A stretch of 64,000 nucleotides of DNA, taken from NCBI RefSeq assembly GCF_003149185.1, contig NZ_QGDO01000002.1:992001-1056000 (forward strand), in the 5' to 3' direction. The DNA is from Sediminitomix flava. GTDB lineage: Bacteria > Bacteroidota > Bacteroidia > Cytophagales > Flammeovirgaceae. The translations under genes and the position numbers were made by a program. This document shows, one piece after another, positions 38,540 through 48,356 of the stretch. Numbering within the stretch: position 1 is the stretch's first letter; every line of letters starts with the position of its first letter. Below the pieces are notes generated by a model. The model searched no databases. It saw only the letters and a list, made by a program, of their open reading frames with translations, and was not told the origin of the DNA.

Positions 38540-39748
38540 CTAAAATGCTTCTCCAATAAACATATAAATGCCATAACCATCAGGGTTAAAACCGACATCA
38601 AGCCTTGTAAAAATATCTCTTTTAGGGAACAATAAAACTCTCAAACCACCTCCTGCAGACCATAAAAGTTTATCAAAATTAAAATCGGGTGATACTGAGC
38701 CTACGCCTGCAAAAACGGCTGCTCCAATTCTTTTACTAAACTTAAAAGGCAACCATCTGTGCTCTGTCTGCAAACCAAACATATTCTTATCCCTATACTT
38801 TCCAAGGTAATATCCTCTCATCATCATTTCTCCTCCAATCATACTAAGCTGATTAAAAGGAACATCTCCTTGAGAAAACTGCCCTAACAATTGGAACGCG
38901 AGTACATTTCGTTCTGTGGTTTTAAAAAATGCTCTGTTGTCAATAAATAAAGTACTTAACCGATGTGTAGAACCCCAAAATGGCTCATAGAAAAGGTAAC
39001 CAATTTCAGAAAGGAAACCATGCCTTACATTTAGTACATTGTGTCTATTGTCATAAACTAAACCAACACCCAAACCCAAGTTGCTATAGCCGTCTTGCCC
39101 CAAAATGTTGTCGAGAGGTTGACCTCCGCCTAACCACTCAAAACTCACATTGCTCAAACGCTCATAATTGAGTTCTAAGCCCAAGTACCAGTTCCCATGA
39201 AGCTTTCTCAAAAGTCGTTCTCTGATCAGCATAAAATTAGCATTCGCAATGGCCAATTCATCCCCCCCAATATTGGGCCCTATACCATAATAAGCTAATG
39301 GATAACTCTGAAACTTTAGCTTCCCGAGTGCAAACCATTTATTCTTATCAGAATAAAGTGCATGATCAAAGTGAGCACCATACTGACTTTCTAAAGTGAA
39401 AAAGGAGAAACCACTAGCTTCACTCAATCGGTTGGTACTATCTTTATTTGCATAATAAACGACTACTGCTGCTGCTCCAATCTCCCAACTTGTTTCAGGA
39501 GAGTATGCCAAAGTTGGATATGCAATCCATTTTGGTTTCTCAACAGAAGTAGTATCATTAAACATCTTATTAAAAATCTCCTTTGGCTTAGATTGAGCAT
39601 AAGAAGTGGAACTAAAGCTTAAAAAAAGTAAGAGCAAAGAGGGTATTAGAGTCGCAGAAAAGATACTTATACTAAACTTGTTGATACTCCGCCTATATAA
39701 ACTTTTTACCCTTAAACTCTGATTTCTGTAACTATATATACAAAACAT
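38540..39748 (-). CDS. Omp85/BamA-like outer-membrane barrel protein
   Basis: The 402-residue protein has a long N-region and a signal ending at TSYAQ. The body is a surface-antigen-type barrel: YYGIGPNIGG, LGLGVGLVYDNRHN, and MRGYYLGKYRDKNMF, which carries the RGY block typical of the Omp85 loop 6 motif. It ends in GIYMFIGEAF with a terminal Phe. It lacks POTRA domains and is much shorter than BamA, so it belongs to the short patatin-free Omp85-like proteins. It may translocate or insert a partner protein, or export a lipid. The gene is single. Confidence 0.75.
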   Translation of the reverse strand: MFCIYSYRNQSLRVKSLYRRSINKFSISIFSATLIPSLLLLFLSFSSTSYAQSKPKEIFNKMFNDTTSVEKPKWIAYPTLAYSPETSWEIGAAAVVVYYANKDSTNRLSEASGFSFFTLESQYGAHFDHALYSDKNKWFALGKLKFQSYPLAYYGIGPNIGGDELAIANANFMLIRERLLRKLHGNWYLGLELNYERLSNVSFEWLGGGQPLDNILGQDGYSNLGLGVGLVYDNRHNVLNVRHGFLSEIGYLFYEPFWGSTHRLSTLFIDNRAFFKTTERNVLAFQLLGQFSQGDVPFNQLSMIGGEMMMRGYYLGKYRDKNMFGLQTEHRWLPFKFSKRIGAAVFAGVGSVSPDFNFDKLLWSAGGGLRVLLFPKRDIFTRLDVGFNPDGYGIYMFIGEAF

Positions 39749-40033
39749 TATTACACGCTAATTAGACGCTCAATTTCTGAGCAAACTGGTTTTATAATAC
39801 TTTCAATTGGTTTCATCCGATAGATGTACTTTTATCTATCTTGATGTTTAGTCTTATGTATTCTCAAATAATTGAAGTTGTAATAATAACCAGAATAGAA
39901 TAATACTTCTGAATATATTTGACGGAACGTAGAAAAAAGTTTCCCAACAGGTATTTTTAGGGCTTTTACGGTGTTAGTAAAATCGGGATTCTATAAAAAA
40001 ATCCACATGCAAGCTTTTAAAACATTCTTTCTG

Positions 40034-40363
40034 CTAATGAGAAACACTATTTGAAAATAGGTTAATTACTAAAACTCCAATCACAATTAAAGATAAGCCC
40101 AAAATCGCAGCAAAATCCAACTCTTGTTTGTAATAAAAATAACCTACTAAGGCAATCAATACAGTACCAGCCCCAGACCAAATAGCATAGGCGATACCAA
40201 CTGACATATTTTTCAATGCCAATGATAAAAAATAAAACGCAAGGCTATAACCTATCACTACAACCAGTGAAGGAGTCAGTTTTGTGAAACCTTCAGATGA
40301 CTTTAATGCTGAAGTTGCTATCACTTCTGTTAGAATTGCGATACACAGGAAAAACCATTTCAT
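40034..40363 (-). CDS. Small multidrug resistance (SMR) family transporter
   Basis: The 109-residue protein has four membrane helices and the SMR signature: the N-terminal FFLCIAILTEVIATSALKSS with the membrane Glu, and the second-helix pattern AYAIWSGAGTVLIALVGYFYYKQ. It should export cationic compounds or guanidinium by proton exchange as a dimer. It could be of the EmrE or the Gdx subtype; the sequence WSGAGT fits the EmrE-like group better. It is a single gene divergent from the first thiamine-binding gene. Confidence 0.92.
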   Translation of the reverse strand: MKWFFLCIAILTEVIATSALKSSEGFTKLTPSLVVVIGYSLAFYFLSLALKNMSVGIAYAIWSGAGTVLIALVGYFYYKQELDFAAILGLSLIVIGVLVINLFSNSVSH

Positions 40364-40470
40364 ATTTATCTACTCTTTGTCTTATTTCATTTGAAAAAGC
40401 TAATCTAAAGAGTTTTCTATTGAACTTTCTATTTTCATTCTTAATAATATTAATTCGCCTAATTGAGACC

Positions 40471-40478
40471 TATATTTG
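40471..40478 (+). promoter_or_regulatory. Candidate -7 promoter box of DUF77 copy 1
   Basis: TATATTTG matches the Bacteroidota sigma-A -7 consensus TAnnTTTG, 25 bp before the ATG. It marks the first bases of the duplicated segment, so the upstream -33 region differs between copies. Confidence 0.4.
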
Positions 40479-40503
40479 TGCTGAACAAACAACTATTTCG
40501 AAT

Positions 40504-40815
40504 ATGTCAGTACTAGTAGAATTCGCAATGTTCCCAACCGATAAAGGGGAAAGTATGAGTGCCCATGTCAGTAAAGTCATTGAGGCAATCAGAGAAAGTG
40601 GTGTAAATTACCAACTAACGCCTATGGGTACCATCTTTGAAACTGAGGCTATGCCTGAAGCATTAGCACTTATCCAACAGTGTCACGATGTGCTAGCACC
40701 AAATAGCAATCGTATTTACTCTACCGTAAAATTTGATATCCGTAAAGGAAAAAGCGATAGAATGAAAAAGAAAATAGCTTCTATTGAAGGACATATTGGG
40801 GAAGTGAATAAATAA
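40504..40815 (+). CDS. Thiamine-binding protein, DUF77/MTH1187 family, copy 1
   Basis: The 103-residue protein (MSVLVEFAMFPTDKGESMS...) has the small ferredoxin-like fold pattern of the MTH1187/YkoF-type thiamine-binding family: VEFAMFPTD, TPMGTIFE and YSTVKFDIRKGK. A longer frame exists upstream from 40297, but the ATG at 40504 is chosen because homology and the duplication both begin there. It is thought to bind a thiamine-like ligand in the cytoplasm. A second copy at 42252 differs by one residue visible to me (Met versus Ile in AMFP/AIFP) and by a few silent changes. Confidence 0.88.
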   Translation: MSVLVEFAMFPTDKGESMSAHVSKVIEAIRESGVNYQLTPMGTIFETEAMPEALALIQQCHDVLAPNSNRIYSTVKFDIRKGKSDRMKKKIASIEGHIGEVNK

Positions 40816-41084
40816 GGTATTAGAAATTTCTATCGTCCTCGTTTAGCGTAGCGTAAAGGGGATGACTGAAGTATGAAAGTTATTTATGTTATGTTTTTAA
40901 GAATACTTATTTTTTTTAACAAACTGAAAAATAACTCATTTACCACAACTTAAATGTATGTTAATAACATTTAGTTAATTGATAAACTTTCTAAATCATG
41001 ATTGAATGAAAGATTGATGTGTTTTAAGTTTGAACTATGTTTTACCCACACATCTTCTATTTTTCATTAAACTAGATTTCTATC

Positions 41085-42128
41085 ATGAAGAAACTTTTAG
41101 CTACTATTCTTTTACTTTTCATTGTTTTCGGTAACAGCTTTGCTCAATACCATTACTCATCTATCGCCTCATCTCTCTACCCTAGTCACTCAAGTGCTCA
41201 AATTGAAGGTTTGGGAGGAATTGGTGTTGTATCTTCAACTTACAATGGTCAACTTGGATTGTACCAAAATGGAGCTCTCTTTAAAAGTAGTGAATCAGCT
41301 ATTGGCTTCACAGCAAACTATCTACCTGTTTACCCTCGTAATCTTGATAATTCGTATCATACTGATTTTGGTGCTTATTATTCTTGGAACAATAAGCATA
41401 CTGTGAGTTACTCCTATCACTACATGCACCTATTTGATGATGATAAGTTTGAAAATTTTTGGGTTTATGTACCTGACGAAATACAAAATCTACATAAAAT
41501 TACATATGCTCGTCAAGCCAATGATAGAATATCATGGAGTTCTAGCTTAAATTATATTGATAGTGAAGAAAAGTATAGGAGGGGGACGACTCAAAATTCT
41601 TATACTTATGTTCTTGATTTTGGATTTTCATATCGAAGAAATATAAAATTATCTCCCAAATGGGATATGCCTATAAATTTTGGAGCAACACTGAATAATT
41701 TAGGTATAAGCTATTTTCCTAGCACAGAGTATGATAAATACAGGAATTTATCTCCATATATGAGTCTAGGTATTCTGCTAGAACCCACTACTCAACTCTC
41801 AGATAAGTTGAAGCTAAATTTTGTATTTGCTGCTCAATTAGACAAAGGTCTTAGTCAAACTGATGATATGGTAGCTTTAAAGTTAGCAACAGAAGTACGT
41901 CTAGAACATCAAAATCAAGCTTATGTAGCTTTCCGTTTAGGAGGGGAAAAGCAGTATTCAAGAGCTGGAATGAGCTTGGGATATAAAGGATTCAGCATAG
42001 ACTATGCTAGAAATATTTCAATTGAAAACAACCCTCCACACCCTGAATATTATGACAAGATTTGGACAACTTCAATCAGTTACAAATCAGACTTAGATAA
42101 GATTACTAGGTTGTTTAAGAAGAAATAA
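41085..42128 (+). CDS. PorV/PorQ-like outer-membrane protein
   Basis: The 347-residue protein has a signal peptide ending at SFAQ. The start of the mature part, EGLGGIGVVSSTYNGQLGLYQNGAL, resembles the N-plug of PorV/FadL-like barrels. It is followed by strands such as GFTANYLPVYPRN and GAYYSWNNKHTVSYSYHY. In type IX secretion, PorV-like barrels shuttle cargo to the attachment complex. A role for this protein is inferred only from that similarity. It is flanked by the two duplicated DUF77 genes and ends before a strong hairpin at 42151. Confidence 0.55.
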   Translation: MKKLLATILLLFIVFGNSFAQYHYSSIASSLYPSHSSAQIEGLGGIGVVSSTYNGQLGLYQNGALFKSSESAIGFTANYLPVYPRNLDNSYHTDFGAYYSWNNKHTVSYSYHYMHLFDDDKFENFWVYVPDEIQNLHKITYARQANDRISWSSSLNYIDSEEKYRRGTTQNSYTYVLDFGFSYRRNIKLSPKWDMPINFGATLNNLGISYFPSTEYDKYRNLSPYMSLGILLEPTTQLSDKLKLNFVFAAQLDKGLSQTDDMVALKLATEVRLEHQNQAYVAFRLGGEKQYSRAGMSLGYKGFSIDYARNISIENNPPHPEYYDKIWTTSISYKSDLDKITRLFKKK

Positions 42129-42150
42129 TTAAACAATAAATGTATTATTA

Positions 42151-42193
42151 CCTCTATTTGTTCTCAATGATATATTCTGAGAGCGAATAGAGG
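42151..42193 (+). terminator. Terminator of the PorV-like gene
   Basis: CCTCTATTTGTTCTCA pairs with TGAGAGCGAATAGAGG with two wobble or mismatched positions, followed by TTTTCTTTT. Confidence 0.8.
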
Positions 42194-42218
42194 TTTTCTT
42201 TTGAGTAAGTGGTTTATA

Positions 42219-42226
42219 TATATTTG
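42219..42226 (+). promoter_or_regulatory. Candidate -7 promoter box of DUF77 copy 2
   Basis: The same TATATTTG box as in copy 1, 25 bp before the ATG, but with different DNA further upstream. Confidence 0.4.
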
Positions 42227-42251
42227 TGCTGAACAAACAACTATTTCGAAT

Positions 42252-42563
42252 ATGTCAGTACTAGTAGAATTCGCAATATTCCCAACCGATAAAGGGGAAA
42301 GTATGAGTGCCCATGTCAGTAAAGTCATTGAGGCAATCAGAGAAAGTGGTGTAAATTACCAACTAACGCCTATGGGTACCATCTTTGAAACTGAGGCTAT
42401 GCCTGAAGCATTAGCACTTATCCAACAGTGTCACGATGTGCTAGCACCAAATAGCAATCGTATTTACTCTACCGTAAAATTTGATATCCGTAAAGGAAAA
42501 AGCGATAGAATGAAAAAGAAGATTGCGTCTATTGAAGGGCATATTGGGGAAGTGAATAAATAA
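42252..42563 (+). CDS. Thiamine-binding protein, DUF77/MTH1187 family, copy 2
   Basis: The 103-residue protein is the same as that of copy 1 except for AIFP in place of AMFP. The base differences near the 3' end (AAGATTGCG versus AAAATAGCT, GGGCAT versus GGACAT) are silent. This suggests purifying selection or very recent origin. The ATG at 42252 is taken as the start; a longer frame from 42201 runs into non-conserved DNA. Confidence 0.88.
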   Translation: MSVLVEFAIFPTDKGESMSAHVSKVIEAIRESGVNYQLTPMGTIFETEAMPEALALIQQCHDVLAPNSNRIYSTVKFDIRKGKSDRMKKKIASIEGHIGEVNK

Positions 42564-42715
42564 GATATCAGAAATTACTATCGTCCTCGTTTCTCTTATT
42601 TTATGATAAAGTCAAGGCAATCATACTTTTTCAATAAGAGAAACAAAGACGAATGAGGATAATTTGTAATTATTTTAAGCCATTATTTTCTATGGCTACT
42701 TTTCAAACTTTAAAG

Positions 42716-43819
42716 ATGAAAACATTATTATCAATGCTATTGATATTACAATCATTAGCATGTTTCGGACAACTTCAATATGAGAGGGAATGGAGTAAAG
42801 GGCCTCTTACGTGGGATGATTTTCAAGCCGAATCACCTATAGGGGAAACAGCAGAGACCTATCTTTATTATCAGCTCAGCTATGCTAAGGATAAAAAGAA
42901 AATAGGAAAACATACTTATGAGTATTTAAGAGTTAAAAGTACGATCAACCCATACCGCAGTTGGGTTACCGAAGAAGGAAAGAAACCACAACTATTAAGG
43001 TATAATCAGATTCTTTTTGACCTAGTCGAGCTTTGTAGAAGAAACATTCAATATCAACTCAATGGACTTGAAGATTTTTCCTATGTAAACTTAATCTTTG
43101 ACGAAGAGTATAAAAAGTGCGAACAAGAGATGAACGGATTTTCAGAAGCCGTTAGCCACGGGGAAGATATTGATGCCTTAGCTGCTTGGAATATCATAAT
43201 CCAAAAAAGGCTAGCAGAAACGGAGAATACACAAGAACCCAAATATGACTATCGTAATTTAGGATTGTTCTTAGGACTAGGTATAGGTACTACAGTGTAT
43301 TTTGGGAATATTTCTGAACAGTTTCAGCCATTGGTTAACTTCCTGAGGCTTGATTATACTTTCCGTTTCAAAAACTTGGAATTGAACTTTGGAGGAATGT
43401 TAGGACAAGCTAAAGTAAAGAGAACCTTTACTTTTGAGGGCGAACAGTGGTCTGAACATGATACTCCTTACATTACTCAAACTGACATAAGTCTCTCATA
43501 TGCTGATCTTTTAAAAAAGGATTTTGGCTTATCTCCTTTTATTGGAGTAAGTTTTTTTACATCTGAAGATGGCTCTAAAGAAGAGAGTAATCTTAAGAAG
43601 TTTAGACTAACGAATATGATTGTAGGTCTATCATACAAGTTTGCCAATCGTTTTACGGTTACACAAACATCTTCAATTGATGGTTGTGGATCAGAAATAC
43701 GGATGGGACCTATTTTCCGCCTCTATCTATCAAATGCTAGTGATGGAATTATGAAAGGATACATGTTACATACAAGTATAAGCTATAGTTTTGGAGGGCG
43801 ATTCTTAAATATGAAATAG
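42716..43819 (+). CDS. Secreted protein with beta-barrel-like C-terminal part, unknown
   Basis: The protein has 367 residues from the ATG at 42716, chosen because it opens a proper signal peptide (KTLLSMLLILQSLACFGQ); an in-frame ATG at 42653 adds an unlikely leader. The N-terminal half (about 20-175) is charged and mostly helical, with WSKGPLTWDDFQ at the front, reminiscent of DUF922-type proteins. The second half (about 185-367) has alternating strands such as LGLFLGLGIGTTVYFGN and ends in SYSFGGRFLNMK, like a small outer-membrane barrel. I cannot name a function. Confidence 0.6.
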   Translation: MKTLLSMLLILQSLACFGQLQYEREWSKGPLTWDDFQAESPIGETAETYLYYQLSYAKDKKKIGKHTYEYLRVKSTINPYRSWVTEEGKKPQLLRYNQILFDLVELCRRNIQYQLNGLEDFSYVNLIFDEEYKKCEQEMNGFSEAVSHGEDIDALAAWNIIIQKRLAETENTQEPKYDYRNLGLFLGLGIGTTVYFGNISEQFQPLVNFLRLDYTFRFKNLELNFGGMLGQAKVKRTFTFEGEQWSEHDTPYITQTDISLSYADLLKKDFGLSPFIGVSFFTSEDGSKEESNLKKFRLTNMIVGLSYKFANRFTVTQTSSIDGCGSEIRMGPIFRLYLSNASDGIMKGYMLHTSISYSFGGRFLNMK

Positions 43820-43912
43820 CTTTAGAAAGGAATTATAGAGTCGTTAATTTATTTCAGAGAATAGTCCCTGTAATTTCACATTTTCGATAGCAGAAAAATA
43901 TAAATCTTTGCA

Positions 43913-44305
43913 ATGGTAAAAGTTTTTTATACTACTCTGATTTTTTTCATTTTTATTTCTTGTGATACTCCAGGAAGACTTATTATCAAGAATAACCTCA
44001 AAAACCCTATTCATTATAAAAGTGAATTGGTGATAGATCAAGGAAGTGCCAAAACCAAAGTACATTTAGATACAATCTCGACATCAGATGAACGTATCAT
44101 CCTATTTGGGTTTGGCTTTAAGTGGAATAGTGATTACTGCCAAAGATATTATACGGATCGCTGTAAATACCTAGAATTTTCTACGCTTGAGGATACAGTC
44201 AGATTTGATAGCCCTGAAGAAATATTAACTCTATTTGAGCAAAATAAAAGAGGACTGAGGAATAAAACAGTGAAGATAAAGCTCAAGAAGTTATTTGAGG
44301 AGTAG
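43913..44305 (+). CDS. Small lipoprotein of unknown function
   Basis: The 130-residue protein has the lipobox IFISC (Cys17). The mature part is beta-rich, with two further cysteines (DYCQRYYTDRCKY) that could pair, and a basic C-terminus. I do not recognise the family. It lies 93 bp after the barrel-like protein on the same strand and may be co-expressed with it. Confidence 0.6.
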   Translation: MVKVFYTTLIFFIFISCDTPGRLIIKNNLKNPIHYKSELVIDQGSAKTKVHLDTISTSDERIILFGFGFKWNSDYCQRYYTDRCKYLEFSTLEDTVRFDSPEEILTLFEQNKRGLRNKTVKIKLKKLFEE

Positions 44306-44356
44306 TACCTTACTTTATATCAAGAGTAATTCAATGAAGAGAACCTAAAAGGGCTC

Positions 44357-44403
44357 AATGTTCATTTAGGTTATTGTAGATACAAGGTATACCTTGCCTC
44401 TAC
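44357..44403 (+). repeat. REP-like palindromic element, copy A
   Basis: The flank AATGTTCATTTAGGTTATT is followed by an imperfect 28-bp palindrome (GTAGATACAAGG with CCTTGCCTCTAC). Related copies lie at 59933-59979 (inverted) and 63168-63233. Confidence 0.75.
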
Positions 44404-44451
44404 GTTGCAGGCCTCAGTTTAAGTACAAACTAGAATAAATCAAATACAAAA

Positions 44452-44484
44452 AAACTGCCCCAAATATATAGATTGAGGCAGTTT
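44452..44484 (-). terminator. Terminator of the hut genes
   Basis: AAACTGCCCCAA pairs with TTGAGGCAGTTT with one mismatch. On the minus strand a run of seven T bases follows. It lies 25 bp after the hutU stop. Confidence 0.85.
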
Positions 44485-44508
44485 ACATTTATGGTAAAAG
44501 AGAAAAGC

Positions 44509-46182
44509 TTATTTAATCAAAAGATCGTGCTCTTCTCCTACTTCTTTTGCTTTGTCGTAACCTGCGTCTGCATGACGGAATACGCCCATTGCAGGGTCAT
44601 TGTGCAATACTCTTGAGATACACTCTTCCGCTCTCTCAGTACCGTCAGCCAAAACGACCATACCTGCATGTTGCGAGTATCCGATACCTACACCACCACC
44701 ATGGTGGAATGAAATCCAAGTTGCACCACCTGTTGCGTTAGACATCAAGTTCAATAAAGGCCAATCCGATACTGCATCAGATCCATCCAACATTGATTCT
44801 GTCTCACGGTTTGGAGAAGCTACAGAACCACAGTCCAAGTGGTCACGACCAATTACGATAGGCGCTTTTACTTTGCCTTCTCTTACGAGGTCATTGAAGA
44901 TTTTACCTGCTTTTTCTCTTTCTCCCATTCCCAACCAACAGATACGAGATGGCAATCCTTGGAAAGCTACTTGCTCTTGTGCTTTGTCAAGCCAGTTGAT
45001 CAAGTGCTTGTTTTCTGGGAATGCCTCTTTCAAAGCTTGGTCAGTTACATAGATATCTTCTGGATCACCCGAAAGTGCTGCCCAACGGAAAGGACCTTTT
45101 CCTTCACAGAACAATGGACGGATATAAGCTGGCGTAAAGCCTGGGAAGTTGAAAGCATCTTCTTCACCACCTTGACGAGCAAATTCTCTTAGGTTGTTAC
45201 CGTAATCGAATGTAATCGAACCACGTTTTTGAAGCTCCAACATATAGCCAACGTGTCTTGCCATAGATTTCAAAGAACGCGCTTTGTAATCTACTGCGTC
45301 AGACTTACGAAGTGCTTCTGCTTCTTCCAAGCTCAATCCGTTTGGTACATATCCGAATACAGGATCGTGCGCTGAAGTTTGGTCAGTCAAGATTTCTGGA
45401 GTGATATTATCCTCGATCAATCTGCCCAATACGTCTCCGATATCACCTACCAAACCTACTGAAAGTGCTTCACCTTTCTCTTTCGCTTCCATTACCCATT
45501 GGATAGCTTCTTCGTAAGAGTAAGTCATGCGGTCGATGTATTTTGTATCGATGCGCTTTTGGATACGAGCAGGGTCGATATCAACACCCAAGAATGTAGC
45601 TCCCGCCATTGTAGCAGCCAATGGTTGAGCTCCACCCATACCTCCAAGACCACCTGTAACCAATAGTTTGTGACGAAGGTCTCCGTTGAAGTGTTTCTCT
45701 CCACAAGCTACGAATGTCTCGTAAGTACCTTGAAGGATACCTTGTGTACCGATGTAAATCCAGCTACCTGCTGTCATTTGTCCGTACATCATCAAACCGT
45801 CTTCCTTCAATTTCTCGAAGTGTTCCCAGTTTGCCCATTCTGGTACAAGGTTAGAGTTGGCAATCAATACTCTTGGTGCTTGTGGATGCGTACGAACCAC
45901 ACCGACAGGCTTACCCGATTGTACCAATAATGAATGATTATCGTCAAGCTCCAAAAGTACTTTGATGATCTTCTGAAGCGATTCTACGTTTCTTGCTGCT
46001 TGACCTGTTCCGCCATAAACCACCAACTCTTCTGGGTTTTCGGCTACTTCAGCATCAAGGTTATTTAGAAGCATACGAAGTGCTGACTCCGTTTGCCAAG
46101 ATTTTGCATGTAATTTATTCCCTGTTGGGGCTTTATAATGAGGGTGCTTAGCGTATTTTTCAATAAATTCTGAATAGTTCAT
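44509..46182 (-). CDS. hutU: Urocanate hydratase
   Basis: The 557-residue protein matches urocanase throughout: [29 protein letters not shown] (NAD-binding glycine-rich block), LVGDIGD, and the C-terminal [17 protein letters not shown]. It adds water to urocanate to give imidazolonepropionate, the second step of histidine breakdown, in the cytoplasm using tightly bound NAD. Its start lies 23 bp inside the end of hutH, so the two genes are translationally coupled. The later hut genes (hutI, hutG or a formiminotransferase) are not in the window. Confidence 0.97.
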   Translation of the reverse strand: MNYSEFIEKYAKHPHYKAPTGNKLHAKSWQTESALRMLLNNLDAEVAENPEELVVYGGTGQAARNVESLQKIIKVLLELDDNHSLLVQSGKPVGVVRTHPQAPRVLIANSNLVPEWANWEHFEKLKEDGLMMYGQMTAGSWIYIGTQGILQGTYETFVACGEKHFNGDLRHKLLVTGGLGGMGGAQPLAATMAGATFLGVDIDPARIQKRIDTKYIDRMTYSYEEAIQWVMEAKEKGEALSVGLVGDIGDVLGRLIEDNITPEILTDQTSAHDPVFGYVPNGLSLEEAEALRKSDAVDYKARSLKSMARHVGYMLELQKRGSITFDYGNNLREFARQGGEEDAFNFPGFTPAYIRPLFCEGKGPFRWAALSGDPEDIYVTDQALKEAFPENKHLINWLDKAQEQVAFQGLPSRICWLGMGEREKAGKIFNDLVREGKVKAPIVIGRDHLDCGSVASPNRETESMLDGSDAVSDWPLLNLMSNATGGATWISFHHGGGVGIGYSQHAGMVVLADGTERAEECISRVLHNDPAMGVFRHADAGYDKAKEVGEEHDLLIK

Positions 46183-47737
46183 CGTGTTTACCGTTTAATT
46201 GGATTCCTTCTTTTTCGGCTGTTTTATTTGCGTGGTTTACGAAAGATTGATCGTGGATCATTTCTTCTAGCACATTTAAGTCTGTGGCGAAGATTCTGTC
46301 TTTGTCTGCGAAAGCCACTTTTTCTCTCACAAAGTTGTGGCACTCTTCAATCACTTTCGTTGATTTCATTGGTCTTCTGAAATCAACACCTTGTGCAGCA
46401 TAAAGCAATTCTACGGCTAAGATTTTCTCAACGTTAGAAATCACTTCATTGGCCTTTCTTCCACTGATTGATCCCATACTCACATGGTCTTCTTGACCCA
46501 ATGAAGTAGGAACACTATCTGCAGAAGCTGGAAAACAAAGTGTTTTGTTTTCTGTAACCAAAGCGGCAGAGGTGTATTGAGGGATCATGAAACCAGAATT
46601 GATTCCAGTATCTTCCATCAACAGTTTTGGAAGTCCGTATCGACCTTCAATCATCAAGTAAGAACGACGGTCTGAGATGTTACCTAGTTCGGACGCAGCT
46701 AGCGTCGCATAATCCAATACCATTGCCAATGGCTGACCGTGGAAGTTTCCTCCACTGATTGTATTTTCTGCATCCAAGATGATCGGGTTGTCTGTCACTG
46801 AGTTCAGCTCTACTTCAACCATCTCTTTGAGATGCAACCAAGCATTTCTTGATGCTCCATGGACAGGAGGCATACAACGAAGTGAGTAAGGATCTTGAAC
46901 ACGGTCACACTCAGCATGTGAGTTCAAGATTTCTGAATCTTTCAACAGATTGTCTAAACGTTCTGCTACATGTTGGTTTCCTTTGAAAGGACGGATTTCG
47001 TGAAGAATTGCCTCGAATGGTCTTGCAGAACCCATAGCGGCTTCCAAAGACATGGCTCCAATCAAGTCGGCTGCTTCCAAAAGATTATGGAAACGCTCAA
47101 CAGCTTTCACTGCATGAGACAAAATGAATTGAGTACCATTAATGAGTGCTAGTCCTTCTTTCGGACCTAATGCGATTGGCTCTTTTCCATACTTTTCTAA
47201 AACAGGAGCTGTCTCCATTCTTTCTCCTTTGTAGTATACCTCTCCAAGTCCAATTAATGGAAGGAAAAGGTGAGAAAGCGGAGCTAAATCTCCCGATGCA
47301 CCTACTGAACCTTTTTCGGGAACAACTGGAACAATTTCTTCTTCCAGCATCCAAAGAATACGCTCCAGAGTTTCAAGAGCAATTCCCGAATAGCCTTGTG
47401 AAAGGGCTTGTACCTTCGTGACCATCATGATCTTGACAATCTCTTCCGATACAGGATTTCCCATACCTACACTGTGGCTCTGTAGAATGTTAGTTTGGAG
47501 TTCTTTTGTGTCTTCTTCTGAGATAATTGTGGTGCAGAGTGGTCCGAAGCCTGTGTTTACTCCATAAACAACTTTTTTAGCTTCAACGATTTTCTCTACA
47601 TGTTTACGGCTTGCGATGACTTTCGCTCTAACCTCATCAGTCAGAGTACCTTTAACCTTTCCTCTCGCTAGGTCAAGGGTCATTCCAACGCTCAATTTGT
47701 CTTTGCCATAAGCAAATACCGTGTTTGACATTGTCAT
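46160..47737 (-). CDS. hutH: Histidine ammonia-lyase
   Basis: The 525-residue protein carries [15 protein letters not shown], where Ala147-Ser148-Gly149 form the MIO cofactor, and [10 protein letters not shown] near residue 60. It removes ammonia from histidine to give urocanate, the first step of the pathway. The length and sequence match true HutH rather than tyrosine aminomutases. The start overlaps nothing; a MarR-type regulator ends 111 bp upstream on the same strand, with a hairpin between them. The end overlaps hutU by 23 bp. Confidence 0.96.
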   Translation of the reverse strand: MTMSNTVFAYGKDKLSVGMTLDLARGKVKGTLTDEVRAKVIASRKHVEKIVEAKKVVYGVNTGFGPLCTTIISEEDTKELQTNILQSHSVGMGNPVSEEIVKIMMVTKVQALSQGYSGIALETLERILWMLEEEIVPVVPEKGSVGASGDLAPLSHLFLPLIGLGEVYYKGERMETAPVLEKYGKEPIALGPKEGLALINGTQFILSHAVKAVERFHNLLEAADLIGAMSLEAAMGSARPFEAILHEIRPFKGNQHVAERLDNLLKDSEILNSHAECDRVQDPYSLRCMPPVHGASRNAWLHLKEMVEVELNSVTDNPIILDAENTISGGNFHGQPLAMVLDYATLAASELGNISDRRSYLMIEGRYGLPKLLMEDTGINSGFMIPQYTSAALVTENKTLCFPASADSVPTSLGQEDHVSMGSISGRKANEVISNVEKILAVELLYAAQGVDFRRPMKSTKVIEECHNFVREKVAFADKDRIFATDLNVLEEMIHDQSFVNHANKTAEKEGIQLNGKHDELFRIY

Positions 47738-47783
47738 GATACTATGTGCTTGAATGTTGATCGTTTAATCAAATGTTTGGTAG

Positions 47784-47805
47784 AAAGGGGGAACAAGCCC
47801 CCTTT
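47784..47805. terminator. GC-rich hairpin between marR-type gene and hutH
   Basis: AAAGGGGG pairs with CCCCCTTT across a six-base loop. The T tract after it is weak on the minus strand, so it may act as an attenuator between the regulator and the hut genes. Confidence 0.55.
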
Positions 47806-47848
47806 ACCTTTCTATCGTGTGTGTGGTTTCAGGGTTTCAGAGCTGCGT

Positions 47849-48328
47849 TTATAACTGTCTCAAAATTCGCTCTGAAAGTTCTTCTTCATCGAAAGTCGCT
47901 TCGATGTTATCTATGATCGAGATCAATTTCGCATTGAATTCATCTTGCTCAAGAATTTCTGCCATTGCTTTTTGCAGACCATTCCAAATCGGACGAACTT
48001 GTGCAAGAAGTTCTTTACCTTTTTCAGTCAATTGAACATTACGTCTACGCTTGTCTTCAGGGTCTTTTTTGATTTCAACCAAAGCTCTACGCTCTAGATT
48101 GCTCATCATTTGACTTACAGCTGAATGACTTGTCTTTAAAGTTTCAGACATTTCTCTTAGCGTTAGGCTTTCATGTTCATCTAATAAATAGAAAAATGGA
48201 AACCAAGACGCATCGAAATCAATCCCTTTTGCCTGATAGACTTTGGTAACATTGGCTAGAAAACGCTCACTTAACCTTCGTAATCTACTGCCAAAAACCA
48301 ATACCCCTGCGTTGTTGTAAAAATCCAA
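47849..48328 (-). CDS. MarR-family transcriptional regulator
   Basis: The 159-residue form starts at the TTG at 48328. That start is chosen because an AGGAGG sits six bases before it (48335-48340), a strong Shine-Dalgarno unusual in Bacteroidota. A frame from 48373 is longer but reads through this site. The winged-helix part is clear: LTLREMSETLKTSHSAVSQMMSNLERRALVEIKKDPEDKRRRNVQLTEKG in outline (about residues 55-105), with the DxRRR wing. It lies upstream of hutH on the same strand and may regulate the hut genes or itself through the palindrome at 48357. Confidence 0.88.
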   Translation of the reverse strand: MDFYNNAGVLVFGSRLRRLSERFLANVTKVYQAKGIDFDASWFPFFYLLDEHESLTLREMSETLKTSHSAVSQMMSNLERRALVEIKKDPEDKRRRNVQLTEKGKELLAQVRPIWNGLQKAMAEILEQDEFNAKLISIIDNIEATFDEEELSERILRQL

Positions 48329-48356
48329 TGTATTCCTCCTTGTGTTATCAATATTA

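Larger units (their letters stand above)
40471..40844. repeat. 374-bp direct repeat, copy 1 (carries a DUF77 gene)
   Basis: The sequence is nearly identical to 42219-42592 at a constant offset of 1748 bp, including 33 bp before the start codon and about 29 bp after the stop. Only a few substitutions are seen. It is a recent duplication. Confidence 0.9.
42219..42592. repeat. 374-bp direct repeat, copy 2
   Basis: This is the second copy of the segment at 40471-40844. The boundaries were found by eye: identity starts at TATATTTG and ends at CCTCGTTT. Confidence 0.9.

Noticed and set aside
40297-40503. Upstream extension of the DUF77 frame
   Set aside because: It overlaps the SMR gene on the other strand, is not shared by the duplicate copy, and the family begins at the ATG at 40504.
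44547-45192. Plus-strand frames of up to 150 codons inside hutU
   Set aside because: Antisense to urocanase, which is conserved over its full length.
47758-47773. TTGAT..ATCAA inverted repeat before hutH as operator
   Set aside because: Only five paired bases per arm; too weak without a second copy.
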